Position numbers and translations under genes: made by a program. From NCBI RefSeq assembly GCF_014192745.1, contig NZ_JACHYJ010000005.1, forward strand, positions 62,001 to 126,000: a stretch of DNA of 64,000 nucleotides, given 5' to 3'. Positions 9,254-24,581 of this stretch are shown piece after piece. Below the pieces are notes generated by a model. It had not been told where the DNA came from and made no database searches. It saw only the letters and a list, made by a program, of their open reading frames with translations. Source of the DNA: Luteimonas sp. RC10 (GTDB taxonomy: Bacteria > Pseudomonadota > Gammaproteobacteria > Xanthomonadales > Xanthomonadaceae). Every line of letters starts with the position of its first letter. The first letter of the stretch is position 1.

Positions 9254-9979
9254 TCACAGGCTCGAGCGTGCAATCGCGCCATCGAGTTCGGGGTAGTGGC
9301 GGAAGATGCCCTGTTCGTTGAACGGCAGCCGACGCGTCGAGGCCAAGTAGGCTGCGAGGTTCGGGCGCTCGGCGATCCGCGCCTCGAGCGCGCGCAGCCG
9401 CGGCAGTGTCGGCGACAGCGACGCCATCGCCTCGGGGTAGGCGTAGTCGAGGCCGCGCAGCAGTTGAAACAGCGACAGGTCGACATAGGAATGACGCCCG
9501 AGCGCGTGCGCGCCGCCGGCCTGGCCGAGCACGGCTTCGAAGTAGCCGAGGAATTTCGGCAGGCGGTGCTGGCGCAGGTCGGCCGCCCGGCGCGCCGCGG
9601 CCTCCTTCTGGTCCTCGTAGTACGCGGCACTGGCGATCGGATGGTGGCTGTCGTGGATCTCGGTCACCAGGTCGGCGATCGTGAGCTGCAGTTGCAGCGC
9701 CTGCAGCCGGCCCGCCGCATCGTCGGGCACCAGGTCCAGCCGCGGGCCGAGGAAGTGCAGGATCGCCGCAACCTGGGCGATCACCTGGCTGCCGGCCTCC
9801 AGGAACGGGGCGGCGAAGGGGCGCAGGCCGCTCGCCTGGCCAGCGAGGAACGAGTCCATTGCCGTATCGCCCTGCTCGCGCACCACGTCGATGTAGTCGG
9901 CGCCTGCGTCCTCGAGCGCCAGGCGAACGAACTCGCCGCGCCCCTGGAGGCCGTTCCAGTAATACAGGCGGTACTGCAT
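9254..9979 (-). CDS. Glutathione S-transferase family protein
   Basis: Cytosolic 241-residue protein with a thioredoxin-like N-terminal domain ([26 protein letters not shown]) and an all-helical C-terminal domain ([19 protein letters not shown]). The N-terminal Tyr-containing [11 protein letters not shown] pattern resembles sigma/alpha-type GSTs, which use Tyr to activate glutathione. A strong GGAGG lies seven bases before the ATG and fixes the start. It probably conjugates or reduces electrophiles with glutathione; the substrate is unknown. It is divergent from clpB and 52 bp upstream of otsB on the same strand. Confidence 0.88.
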   Translation of the reverse strand: MQYRLYYWNGLQGRGEFVRLALEDAGADYIDVVREQGDTAMDSFLAGQASGLRPFAAPFLEAGSQVIAQVAAILHFLGPRLDLVPDDAAGRLQALQLQLTIADLVTEIHDSHHPIASAAYYEDQKEAAARRAADLRQHRLPKFLGYFEAVLGQAGGAHALGRHSYVDLSLFQLLRGLDYAYPEAMASLSPTLPRLRALEARIAERPNLAAYLASTRRLPFNEQGIFRHYPELDGAIARSSL

Positions 9980-10090
9980 GGGTATGCCTCCAGGCGGAAT
10001 CGCCCGCATCCTGCCGGGCGCGGTGCCTGCGCCGGGTGAGGACACGGCGGCCGTTCGCCGGCTCAGGGCCAACGAAAACGCGGGCGGACG

Positions 10091-10118
10091 CTTGCAACCG
10101 GCCGCTTCGGCCGCATCT
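10091..10118 (+). promoter_or_regulatory. Sigma-32 (RpoH)-type heat-shock promoter of clpB
   Basis: CTTGCAA at 10091-10097, a 13-base spacer and CCGCATCT at 10111-10118 match the RpoH consensus (CTTGAAA and CCCCATnT) with one mismatch in each element. Transcription would start near 10125, leaving a leader of about 43 bases before the clpB ATG. The pattern match and location are seen; its use by RpoH is inferred. Confidence 0.72.
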
Positions 10119-10167
10119 GGTGGACATCGCCGGCAGGCGCCGGCCTCTCTCTTCGAGGACACCCGTC

Positions 10168-12753
<2,586 letters not shown>

Positions 12754-12881
12754 CCCCCGCTGACGCGCCCACAGCCTGCACCTCTTCACCCGTCGCGTGG
12801 TCTCGGCGCGAGCGAATACGGACGCCTCCCGCCCGAGGGGAGGCCGCTGTTCAATCTGGACCTGTACAAGGTCATCCAGAC

Positions 12882-12925
12882 ACCTCCTCCGCGCGCGGGG
12901 GAGGTCGGCGCGCGCAAGCGCGCCG
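12882..12925. repeat. Tandem GC-rich hairpins in intergenic region
   Basis: The 296-bp gap between clpB and the epimerase gene contains two adjacent hairpins: ACCTCCTCC...GGGGGAGGT (12882-12905) and CGGCGCGCGCAAGCGCGCCG (12906-12925), followed by GGTGGGGGCAT. The pattern resembles the dispersed intergenic repeats of many Xanthomonadaceae and other high-GC genomes (CTCCCC-hairpin-GGTGGGG). No other copy was seen in this window. It may terminate clpB transcription, although there is no T tract. I see no gene in the rest of the gap. Confidence 0.6.
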
Positions 12926-13049
12926 GGTGGGGGCATGGGCCTTTCCCGATACACGTCCTTCGACCCGCCGAAGCGCGGTTCGCCATGACCTTGACGCTCG
13001 CTTCCCCACTCCCGCGCGAGCATCCGGGCAACGCGATGGGGACCCACGC

Positions 13050-13949
13050 ATGCACATCCTGATCACCGGCGGCAGCGGCTTTCTCGGCAGCGCATTGACC
13101 CGCGCGTTGCAGCGCGAGGGCGCGCGTGTGACCTGGCTTTCGCGCCGGGCCTCGACCCCGGCCCCGGACGGCGTCGAGGTCCGCGACTACGCCGCGTTGT
13201 GGTCGGACGACCGTTTCGATGCGGTGGTCAATCTGGCCGGCGCCGGCATCGCCGAACGCCGCTGGAGCGCCGCGCGCAAGCAGGTGCTGCGTGACAGCCG
13301 CTTGATCCCGACGCGTGTCCTCGTCGACTGGATTCGCTCGGCGCACGTCCCGCCGAAGGTATTGCTGAGCGGTTCGGCGGTCGGCTGGTACGGCGCCCAA
13401 GGCGACCTGCCGCTGGACGAGGCGGGCGCGCCGCACGACGAGTTCCAGCATCGCCTGTGCGAGGAATGGGAGGCCGCCGCCCGCGCCGCCGAGGACCGCG
13501 TGCCGGTGGTGCGGCTGCGGACCGGCGTGGTCCTGCATCCCGACGGCGGCATGCTGCATCGGCTGTTGCCCCCGTTCCGGCTCGGCTTCGGTGCCCGGCT
13601 CGGCGACGGTCGTCAGATGCTGAGCTGGATCGCACGCGAGGACTGGGTGGCGGCGGTGCTCGCGTTGCTGCACGCACATCTGCGCGGCGAGCCGCAGGCG
13701 CCGGTCGGCGCGTGCAATCTCACCGCGCCCGAGCCCGTGGACAACATCGGATTCACCCGCGCACTGGCCGACGCCCTGCGGCGCCCGGTGCTGCTAACGG
13801 TGCCGGCGCGCGCGCTGGCGCTGGGCCTGGGTGAAATGGCCACGCTGTTGGTGGACGGGCAGCGCGTGCTGCCGACGCGCTTGTTGGCGTCAGGCTTCCA
13901 GTTCGCGTGGCCGCGCCTGGCGCCTTACCTCGACGCCGAATTGCGCTGA
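13050..13949 (+). CDS. TIGR01777-family NAD-dependent epimerase-like protein
   Basis: 299-residue short-chain dehydrogenase/reductase-like protein of the YfcH group. The N-terminal ITGGSGFLGSALTRAL is the Rossmann nucleotide-binding motif; the middle VLLSGSAVGWYG carries the catalytic-region Tyr, and WIAREDWVAAVLALL and a C-terminal ASGFQFAWPRL are typical of the family. The physiological substrate of YfcH-type proteins is not established. The ATG is chosen because it directly precedes the Rossmann motif, with GGGGA upstream. The gene is convergent with the antiporter gene, only 12 bases separating the stops. Confidence 0.9.
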   Translation: MHILITGGSGFLGSALTRALQREGARVTWLSRRASTPAPDGVEVRDYAALWSDDRFDAVVNLAGAGIAERRWSAARKQVLRDSRLIPTRVLVDWIRSAHVPPKVLLSGSAVGWYGAQGDLPLDEAGAPHDEFQHRLCEEWEAAARAAEDRVPVVRLRTGVVLHPDGGMLHRLLPPFRLGFGARLGDGRQMLSWIAREDWVAAVLALLHAHLRGEPQAPVGACNLTAPEPVDNIGFTRALADALRRPVLLTVPARALALGLGEMATLLVDGQRVLPTRLLASGFQFAWPRLAPYLDAELR

Positions 13950-13961
13950 CCCAAGTGTGCC

Positions 13962-15686
13962 TCAGCCCGGCTGCGGCGCCGGCGGCGCGGCTGCGTCGCT
14001 GCCCGGACGGACCGGGCGGAACGGCGGCGTCGACATGACCATCTCGGCCAGCGAATAGGCCAGTTCGCGCTCGGCCAGCACCGCGCCGTCTGCACCGTGC
14101 TCGAGTAGATGGCGGACCTCGCCGTCGCTGTGCGCGCGTGCCAGCACCGTGATGCCCGGATTGATGGCCTTCATGCGTTCGATCGCCTCGCCGGCCTCCA
14201 GCGCCTGTGGGATCGCGAAGATCGCCAATGCCGCGCGCTCGGGGGCGGCGTCGCGCATCACCGGTTCGGAGGCGACGTTGCCGCGCACCACCAGCAGGCC
14301 GCGGTCGCGGGCCTTGCGCACCAGGTCGTGGTCGTCCTCGACGATCACCAGCGGGACCTCGCGCTGCTGCAGCAGTTCGGCCAACTGCCGACCGACGCGG
14401 CCGTAGCCGACCAGGATCGCGTGGCCGCGCAGGTCGGCCGGGATCGCCTGGACCGGCTGCGCCGGCTCAGGTGCCGATGCCGCCGCAGCGGCCGCGCGAC
14501 GCGCCTGCCAGCTGTCGAGCAGGCCGAAGATCAGCGGGTTGGCCATGATCGAGATCAGCGCGCCGGCGAGCACCAACGAGCGGCCGTCGGGCGGCAGGAT
14601 GTCCAGTGCCACGCCAAGCCCGGCGATGATGAAGGCGAATTCGCCGATCTGCGCCAGGCTGGCGGAGATCGTCAATGCGGTGCTGGTCGGGTGCTTGAAC
14701 GCGCGCACGATCAGGAACGCGGCCGCCGACTTGCCGAAGATGATGATCAGCGCCGTCGCCAGCACCTGCCAGGGATGCACCAGCAGGATGCGGGGGTCGA
14801 ACAGCATGCCGACCGAGACGAAGAACAGCACCGCGAACGCATCGCGCAGGGGGAGCGAATCGTTCGCGGCCTTGTGGCTGAGCTCCGACTCGTTGAGCAG
14901 CATGCCGGCGAAGAACGCGCCGAGCGCGAACGACACGCTGAAAATCGCCGCCGAGCCGAAGGCCACGCCCAGCGCGATCGCGAGCACCGACAGCGTGAAC
15001 AGCTCGCGCGAACCGGTGCCGGCGATGCGCTCGAGCACCCACGGGATCACGCGCCGCCCCACCAGCAGCATCACCGCGACGAACATCGCGACCTTGAGCA
15101 GCGTCCAGCCGACGCTCAGCAGCACCGAGCCGACCGTCGTCTGCTCGCCGCCGCTGCTGTGCATCACATCGGCCAGCACCGGCATCAGCACCAGGGCGAT
15201 CACGCAGGCCAGGTCCTCGACGATCAGCCAGCCGACCGCGATCTTGCCGCGCGTGGTGTCGAGCAACCGGCGTTCTTCCATCGCCCGCAGCAGCACCACG
15301 GTACTGGCGGTCGCCAGCGCGAAGCCGAACACGATGCCCTGGACGGTCGGCCAGCCCATCAGCGCCGCCAGCCCCCAGCCCAGAAGGGTGGCCACGGTGA
15401 TCTGGGTCAACGCGCCCGGGATCGCGATCGACTTCACGTCGAGCAGGTCCTTGAGCGAGAAGTGCAGGCCGACGCCGAACATCAGCAGCATCACGCCGAT
15501 CTCGGCCAACTGGTCGGCCAGCGCCTGGTCGGCGACGAAGCCGGGCGTGAACGGTCCGACGAGGATGCCTGCGACCAGATAGCCCACCAGCGGCGAGAGC
15601 CGGAGCCGGTTGGCGAGCGCGCCGAACACGAAGGCCATGCCCAGGCCGACGGCGACGATGTTGATCAGGTCGGTGTTGTGCGGCAT
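13962..15686 (-). CDS. ybaL: YbaL-type CPA2 cation:proton antiporter with RCK domain
   Basis: 574-residue inner-membrane protein of the monovalent cation:proton antiporter-2 family. The first 400 residues form about 12 transmembrane helices, with the transport-core motif FGFALATASTVVLLR. A soluble TrkA-N/RCK domain follows (ILVGYGRVGRQLAELL, about residue 425) that normally binds NAD(H) and gates transport. The combination and length fit YbaL/KefB-type potassium efflux systems, but no KefF/KefG partner is nearby and glutathione gating cannot be inferred. The C-terminus is Pro/Ala rich. Start MPHNTDLINIVAVG chosen because hydrophobic sequence begins at once. Confidence 0.9.
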   Translation of the reverse strand: MPHNTDLINIVAVGLGMAFVFGALANRLRLSPLVGYLVAGILVGPFTPGFVADQALADQLAEIGVMLLMFGVGLHFSLKDLLDVKSIAIPGALTQITVATLLGWGLAALMGWPTVQGIVFGFALATASTVVLLRAMEERRLLDTTRGKIAVGWLIVEDLACVIALVLMPVLADVMHSSGGEQTTVGSVLLSVGWTLLKVAMFVAVMLLVGRRVIPWVLERIAGTGSRELFTLSVLAIALGVAFGSAAIFSVSFALGAFFAGMLLNESELSHKAANDSLPLRDAFAVLFFVSVGMLFDPRILLVHPWQVLATALIIIFGKSAAAFLIVRAFKHPTSTALTISASLAQIGEFAFIIAGLGVALDILPPDGRSLVLAGALISIMANPLIFGLLDSWQARRAAAAAASAPEPAQPVQAIPADLRGHAILVGYGRVGRQLAELLQQREVPLVIVEDDHDLVRKARDRGLLVVRGNVASEPVMRDAAPERAALAIFAIPQALEAGEAIERMKAINPGITVLARAHSDGEVRHLLEHGADGAVLAERELAYSLAEMVMSTPPFRPVRPGSDAAAPPAPQPG

Positions 15687-15844
15687 CGGCGAAGTGTGGG
15701 GGACAAGTATTGCAGTGTCGCCGACGCGTCCGTATCCAGGCAACCCACACCCGCAGTCAGACGGATGCCGCAATGCGCGCCATCACGGCGGCGAGCGCAG
15801 ACATCGGCGCGCCGTCGCCTGCACGAGCGACGGCGCATTGGATG

Positions 15845-15867
15845 CCCGGCGCCTCGCAGGCGCCGGG
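15845..15867 (-). terminator. Hairpin downstream of TonB-dependent receptor gene
   Basis: CCCGGCGCCT and AGGCGCCGGG form a perfect 10-bp stem around a 3-base loop, starting eight bases past the receptor stop codon. There is no T-rich run on the minus strand, so it may be an inefficient terminator or an mRNA 3'-end stabiliser. Confidence 0.45.
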
Positions 15868-15874
15868 GCGTGGA

Positions 15875-18271
<2,397 letters not shown>

Positions 18272-18422
18272 GGCAGACCTCGAGCTTGGGGGGAAGGGGA
18301 GGCGGTGTTAATGGCGATTTAACAGGCGTGTTTCAAAGACGTCAATGCAGCCAGCAATAGGTTCCGATTGTTCTCTTTTTGAAACGATCGGGCCGGTCGG
18401 CGGGTTCCGGGCCGCGCTCCTG

Positions 18423-18434
18423 TAAAATCGGCCG
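18423..18434 (+). promoter_or_regulatory. -10 element immediately before yheS ATG
   Basis: TAAAAT at 18423-18428 is a near-consensus -10 hexamer. A normal -10 to +1 spacing of about seven bases would put the transcription start at or next to the A of the yheS ATG (18435), giving a leaderless or nearly leaderless mRNA. No clear -35 box and no Shine-Dalgarno sequence are present. Confidence 0.5.
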
Positions 18435-20294
<1,860 letters not shown>

Positions 20295-20296
20295 TC

Positions 20297-20322
20297 GGCA
20301 ACCCGGGCGGGCCCGGGTTGCC
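20297..20322 (+). terminator. Strong hairpin after yheS
   Basis: GGCAACCCGGGC and GCCCGGGTTGCC are perfect 12-base inverted copies separated by two bases, starting two bases after the yheS stop. A realistic fold has an 11-bp stem and a 4-base loop. No T tract follows, so it is a probable rather than certain terminator. Confidence 0.6.
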
Positions 20323-20353
20323 GTTGCGCGGCATGGGCGGGTAGGGTGGCGCG

Positions 20354-21046
20354 ATGAACCGACTCCTGATCCCGACCGCCCTGGCCGCCGCCCTCGTGCT
20401 CGCCGCCTGCGGCAACACCGAACCGGCCGCCGACACCCGTCCGCCGCCGGCCAATCCGACCGCCGACGCCGCCGCGGCTGCGGCCGCCGAGGCCGCCGCG
20501 CGTGAGCATGTGCCCGCCGACGCATTCCTGGCGGCGATCGCGCGCCACTGCGGCGAGGCCTTCGCCGGCCGTATCGTCGCCAACGAACCGGCGCCGGCCG
20601 CCGATGCCGCGCCCGATCCGTTCGAGGGCAAGGAATTGGTGATGCACGTGCGCGGTTGCAGCGACAAGACGCGCGAACTGCGGATCCCCTTCCATGTCGG
20701 CGACGACCATTCGCGCACCTGGATCCTGACCCGCACCGAGCATGGCCTGCAGCTCAAGCACGATCACCGCAAGCCCGATGGCAGCGAGGATCCGGTGACG
20801 ATGTACGGCGGTGAGACCCAGAACGCCGGCACCGACCAGCGCCAGGAATTCCCGGTCGATGCCGAGTCGATCGCATTGTTCGAGAAGGAAGGCCTGAACG
20901 ACTCGGTCACCAACACCTGGGCGATGGAAATCCATCCCGGCGAGCGCTTCGTCTACGAGCTCACCCGGCCCGGCGGGCGCAAGTTCCAGGTCGAGTTCGA
21001 CCTGACCAAGACCGTCGCAGCCCCGCCGACGCCTTGGGGCTACTGA
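20354..21046 (+). CDS. Predicted lipoprotein of unknown function
   Basis: 230-residue protein with a lipoprotein signal (ALVLAACGN, lipidated Cys at about residue 19; +2 residue Gly, so probably sorted to the outer membrane). A low-complexity Ala/Pro linker (about 25-50) follows, then a globular domain with two further cysteines (ARHCGEAF and VRGCSDKT) that could form a disulfide in the periplasm, and a polar C-terminal part (HPGERFVYELTRPGG). I do not recognise the family. It follows yheS after a strong hairpin, so it is likely transcribed separately. Confidence 0.8.
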   Translation: MNRLLIPTALAAALVLAACGNTEPAADTRPPPANPTADAAAAAAAEAAAREHVPADAFLAAIARHCGEAFAGRIVANEPAPAADAAPDPFEGKELVMHVRGCSDKTRELRIPFHVGDDHSRTWILTRTEHGLQLKHDHRKPDGSEDPVTMYGGETQNAGTDQRQEFPVDAESIALFEKEGLNDSVTNTWAMEIHPGERFVYELTRPGGRKFQVEFDLTKTVAAPPTPWGY

Positions 21047-21203
21047 CCGGCGTGTCGAGACGGAGTGTCAAAATCAATTGAGATAAAAGTGAAAGTTAAT
21101 GCATGGAATAGGAGGGCGATATTGGTCTAGAAGTATAGTTATAAGCTACGTAGAAATTTAGAATTTTGTACCGGAAGTTTCGAGTGCCTACAAGGAGAGT
21201 ATT

Positions 21204-22058
21204 GTGAGATTGTCGATTTTCGTTCTATTCTTTTCTGTGTTCTGCTTTTCGTCTGCTGCTAATGCGCAGTTCATCAGTGGATACACCGATCAGGCTGACG
21301 GTACATTCCGGATTCGAGCCCAAGATGGAACGCTTATTGTTGCTGACCCGCATAGTCGGAGAATATATATCTCCGGCACGGATGGCAGTATGAGTGAGGT
21401 GACATTCGATCAGGCAATTGGACACGCTGAGCCCAATCCTGCGGCAAGGGAATCATTGCGTGAGTCGTTCTGGAGGGGGCTTACGACGCCGGAGTTTGCT
21501 GGCGCCTTTGCCATTCCTGTGAAGAGTTTGGAGTATTTCCCACAGTCAAATAATCCTTGTGACGCCGGGTCTAACCCTGGCGGGTGGGAGGAAGAGTGTA
21601 ACTTCAACCCTGATGGCGGCTTTGGGGTTGTTATTCAAAGTGGAGGCGAGGACGATTCGTCGCTTGAGAAGCCTGTTGACATGGAGACCGTCCATGCGTT
21701 GCGCCCTCATCTGATCACTAATACCGGTGGTGGCTCCTTCTATTCCAGTGGATTTCTTGGAAACTATGAAAACGTTGGTGCCGGTGGTGGGTACTTGGAG
21801 TATCAGGAGTACTACGCGAATGATTTCAATGCGTGGAGCAGAAATCGATCGGATGCGTGTAATCGGGCTTCGCTTATGGGGGTTGCAGCTGTGGCAGCAG
21901 GTGTTGGAGCCGGCATGGTTTGCCTTACATCGCCGGTTGTCGGAGTGACGGCGTTGGCCTGTGCGGCTGGCATTGTAGGGACAATAGCACTTTATGCTGA
22001 GTATTCTTCTGCAGCTCACACATGTATGAGCTCGTACCCTGGCCCTGGGAATTGGTGA
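21204..22058 (+). CDS. Secreted protein of unknown function in low-GC cassette
   Basis: 284-residue protein starting at GTG, with a good AAGGAG about nine bases upstream. Residues 1-22 form a Sec signal peptide (FSSAANAQF, cleavage after Ala). The mature part has an N-terminal strand-rich region with RAQDGTLIVADPHSRRIYISG, a Cys- and Gly-rich middle, and a long hydrophobic Ala/Val/Gly stretch (about 225-265) that could cross a membrane, then a short tail with SYPGPGNW. Base composition is much lower in GC than the neighbours, and A/T-ending codons are common, suggesting recent transfer. I do not recognise the family. It is followed six bases later by a small membrane protein gene. Confidence 0.78.
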   Translation: MRLSIFVLFFSVFCFSSAANAQFISGYTDQADGTFRIRAQDGTLIVADPHSRRIYISGTDGSMSEVTFDQAIGHAEPNPAARESLRESFWRGLTTPEFAGAFAIPVKSLEYFPQSNNPCDAGSNPGGWEEECNFNPDGGFGVVIQSGGEDDSSLEKPVDMETVHALRPHLITNTGGGSFYSSGFLGNYENVGAGGGYLEYQEYYANDFNAWSRNRSDACNRASLMGVAAVAAGVGAGMVCLTSPVVGVTALACAAGIVGTIALYAEYSSAAHTCMSSYPGPGNW

Positions 22059-22063
22059 GTGGC

Positions 22064-22249
22064 ATGAATTTCTGGTTGTGGCTGCCCATACTTTTGATTG
22101 TTCCCCTGAGCTTTCTGTTCAGATATTTTCTAAAACGATCCGATGATTCCAAGCGTCGCGCGTTCTCATTTTTTGCGCTGGGGTTCTTCGTCTGCGTCAT
22201 TCTTCTTGTTGGAGTGCCGCAGGTGATTGATTTGGTTTGGAGAAGATGA
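22064..22249 (+). CDS. Small two-helix membrane protein
   Basis: 61-residue protein with two predicted transmembrane helices (about 2-20, WLWLPILLIVPLSFLF, and 30-52, FFALGFFVCVILLVGV) joined by a basic loop (KRSDDSKRR). An in-frame ATG at 22022 would add 14 residues and overlap the upstream gene; the later start is preferred because hydrophobic sequence begins directly after it. It lies six bases after the secreted-protein gene, shares its low GC content and is closed by a terminator, so the two form one unit. The arrangement recalls toxin/immunity or secreted-protein/anchor pairs, but nothing in the sequence proves that. Confidence 0.6.
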   Translation: MNFWLWLPILLIVPLSFLFRYFLKRSDDSKRRAFSFFALGFFVCVILLVGVPQVIDLVWRR

Positions 22250-22283
22250 TTTGCCTGGCTAGGGCGTAATGAGGCTGGTGTAG

Positions 22284-22325
22284 CGCTGGGCGGCCTGCTC
22301 AGGTAGGGCGCCCAGCGTTGTTTTT
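22284..22325 (+). terminator. Rho-independent terminator of low-GC cassette
   Basis: CGCTGGGCG (22284-22292) and CGCCCAGCG (22309-22317) form a perfect 9-bp stem around a 16-base loop and are followed by TTGTTTTT. This is the clearest intrinsic terminator in the window and marks the end of the two-gene cassette. Confidence 0.88.
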
Positions 22326-22463
22326 GGGGTTGGATGTTTGAGCCGTCTGAGGTATATGGTCGTTGCTAAATGCAGTAGAAGCGTTTGCAGTCGGTTTGCT
22401 TGCGCATGCTGCATGTGTTGCCGGCGCGAGTGTTCAGATACCTTGGCACGTGTGGCATGTTAA

Positions 22464-23351
22464 TCAGTGTTCCCTCTCGGGTGTCAGCGCGCGCTGCGCC
22501 AGGAGCCATGCGCGCAGTTGCTGGAGCGGCGCCGGTTCCGGTCGGGAGCGCAACTGGGTCAGCCAGTAGCGACCCAGGGCGATGCCAGTGTCGAAGGGCT
22601 GCACCAGACGGCCCTCGCGCAGTTCGCGTTCGAACATCGCCAGCGGCAGCAGCGCCACGCCGGCGCCGGCCGCAGCGGCGCTGGCGAGCGCCAGCGACGA
22701 ATCAAAGACTGGCCCCCGTGCGTCGATCGCGTCGGCGCCGGCTGCCTGCAGCCAGCGCGGCCACTCGTCGCCGCGGTAGGAGCGCAGCAGTGTCGCGCGG
22801 TCGAGGTCGCGCGGGTGCGCGAGGCGGCGCGCCAGCGCAGGCGCGCAGACCGGCGCGAACAGCGTATCGACGATCGGCGTGCAGGCCTGGCCCTGCCAGT
22901 CGCCGTCGCCGAAGCGCACCGCCGCATCCAGCCCCTCGCTGGCCAGGTCGATGCGGTTGTTGTGGGTCTGCAGGCGCAGCTCGAGTTGCGGATGCGCCGC
23001 CTCGAACGCCGGCAAGCGCGGCAACAGCCAACCGGTGGCGAAGGTGCCGACCACGCCCAGGCTCAGGACCTGGCGCTCGGCGGTGCCGCCGGCACGCTGG
23101 ACCGCGGTGGCGATGCGGTCGAAGGCGTCGTGGAGGACCGGATACAGCGCGCTGGCCTCGTCGGTCAGCGCGACGCCGCGCGGCAGGCGATGGAACAGGC
23201 GCACGCCCAGGCGATCCTCCAGGCTGCGGATCTGATGACTGAGCGCGGCTTGGCTCACGCACAGTTCGAGCGCGGCACGGGTGAAGTTCTGGTGGCGCGC
23301 GGCGGCCTCGAAGGCGCGTAATGCGTTGAGCGGCAGCGGCGGACGCGACAT
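22464..23351 (-). CDS. ampR: LysR-family regulator, AmpR/GcvA type
   Basis: 295-residue DNA-binding regulator. The N-terminal winged helix-turn-helix (LNALRAFEAAARHQNFTRAALELCVSQAALSHQIRSLE, written here only as landmarks LNALRAFEAAARH and VSQAALSHQI) is of the AmpR/GcvA subgroup, followed by the periplasmic-binding-protein-like effector domain (LSLGVVGTFATGWLLPRL). AmpR proteins sense muropeptides from cell-wall turnover and switch beta-lactamase expression. It is divergent from the class A beta-lactamase gene, separated by 169 bp, which is the classic ampR-bla arrangement. The start MSRPPLPLNALRAF fits the family N-terminus. Confidence 0.88.
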   Translation of the reverse strand: MSRPPLPLNALRAFEAAARHQNFTRAALELCVSQAALSHQIRSLEDRLGVRLFHRLPRGVALTDEASALYPVLHDAFDRIATAVQRAGGTAERQVLSLGVVGTFATGWLLPRLPAFEAAHPQLELRLQTHNNRIDLASEGLDAAVRFGDGDWQGQACTPIVDTLFAPVCAPALARRLAHPRDLDRATLLRSYRGDEWPRWLQAAGADAIDARGPVFDSSLALASAAAAGAGVALLPLAMFERELREGRLVQPFDTGIALGRYWLTQLRSRPEPAPLQQLRAWLLAQRALTPEREH

Positions 23352-23520
23352 GGCGGCAGGGGTGAGCGGGATCGATCGATGATCGCATTTCGGGCCTCGA
23401 ATGGCGTCAATCACCGTTCTGTCATCGAATTCGCTCATGGCTGCTCCTGATTCTTCGCACTGGTGGCGACTGCCGCGCGGGCGGGAGAATCGGGGCTCCC
23501 CCAGCTTCGGAGACCGCCTG

Positions 23521-24432
23521 ATGGCATCGCGACGCACGCTGTTGAAACTCGCCGGCCTGTCCGCCCTGTCGCTGCCGATGGCCGCATTGCCGGCCGCCGC
23601 GCGCGCCGCGGGGCCGGAGGCGAGCCCGGACGCGATCGCCGGGGCGCCGGACCTGGCCGCGCTCGAGGCGGCGAGCGGTGGCCGGCTCGGTGTGGCACTG
23701 CTGCGCGATGGCGATCCGGCTGTGCGTGTCGGGCACCGGGTCGACGCGCGCTTCCCGATGGCCAGCACCTTCAAGTTCCTGCTGGCCTCGGCGGTGCTCG
23801 CCCGCGTCGATCGCGGCGCGCTGTCGCTGGATCAGCGGCTCGTGGTGCGCGATGCCGACATGCTCGAGCATGCGCCGGTGACCGCCCGGCATGTCGGACG
23901 CGACCTCACCGTGCGCGACCTGTGCCAGGCCACAATGGTCTGGAGCGACAACCCGGCGGCGAACCTACTGCTGCCGCTGGTCGACGGCCCGGCCGGACTC
24001 ACCGCGTTCCTGCGCGCCGCGGGCGACACGGTCACGGTCTGCGCCCGCAATGAGCCGGAGGTCAACCTGTTCGCGGACGGCGATCCGCGCGACACCACCA
24101 CGCCGCTGGCGATGGCCGGCAATCTGCAACGGTTCGTGCTCGGCGACGTGCTGTCGCCAGCCTCGCGCCTGCAGCTGACGGACTGGCTGATCGGCAACCG
24201 CACCGGCGATGCGCGTATCCGCGCCGGTGCGCCTGCCGGCTGGCGGGTCGGCGACAAGACCGGCGGCGCGAGCGGCATCAGCAACGACATCGCGGTGCTG
24301 TGGCCTGCCGATGGCGGACGGCCGTGGCTGCTGGCCTGCTATCTGCAGGGCTCGGCGCTCGATGGCGCGGCGCGCGAAGCCGTGCTGCGTCGCGCCAGCG
24401 AGCTGGCGCTTGCCCAGGTGCTCAGCGCGTAG
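23521..24432 (+). CDS. bla: Class A beta-lactamase, L2-like, Tat signal
   Basis: 303-residue serine beta-lactamase hydrolysing beta-lactams in the periplasm. All class A elements are present: S-x-x-K as MASTFKF, SDN in WSDNPAAN, the omega-loop Glu in EPEVN, and KTG in GDKTGGASG. The text GDPRDTTTP, WLIGNRTGDARIRAG and TVRDLCQAT closely resembles Stenotrophomonas L2. The N-terminus MASRRTLLKLAGLSAL has a twin-arginine motif, as L2 does, indicating Tat rather than Sec export. GGAG lies nine bases upstream of this ATG; earlier in-frame starts (23401, 23437) would bury the Tat motif. Divergent AmpR-type regulator implies inducible expression. Confidence 0.93.
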   Translation: MASRRTLLKLAGLSALSLPMAALPAAARAAGPEASPDAIAGAPDLAALEAASGGRLGVALLRDGDPAVRVGHRVDARFPMASTFKFLLASAVLARVDRGALSLDQRLVVRDADMLEHAPVTARHVGRDLTVRDLCQATMVWSDNPAANLLLPLVDGPAGLTAFLRAAGDTVTVCARNEPEVNLFADGDPRDTTTPLAMAGNLQRFVLGDVLSPASRLQLTDWLIGNRTGDARIRAGAPAGWRVGDKTGGASGISNDIAVLWPADGGRPWLLACYLQGSALDGAAREAVLRRASELALAQVLSA

Positions 24433-24581
24433 CGTCCAAGGCGAGCGGAGGCCCGTGGACGGGAACCGACAAGTGGTCGGGTGGACGATCGTGCGAGCGC
24501 GTCGTGACGGCGTGCGGCGGGCTTGATCCGGGCGCCGACGCCCCCATGTCCACGCCCAGTCAAGGTTCCTTCTTTCCCACC

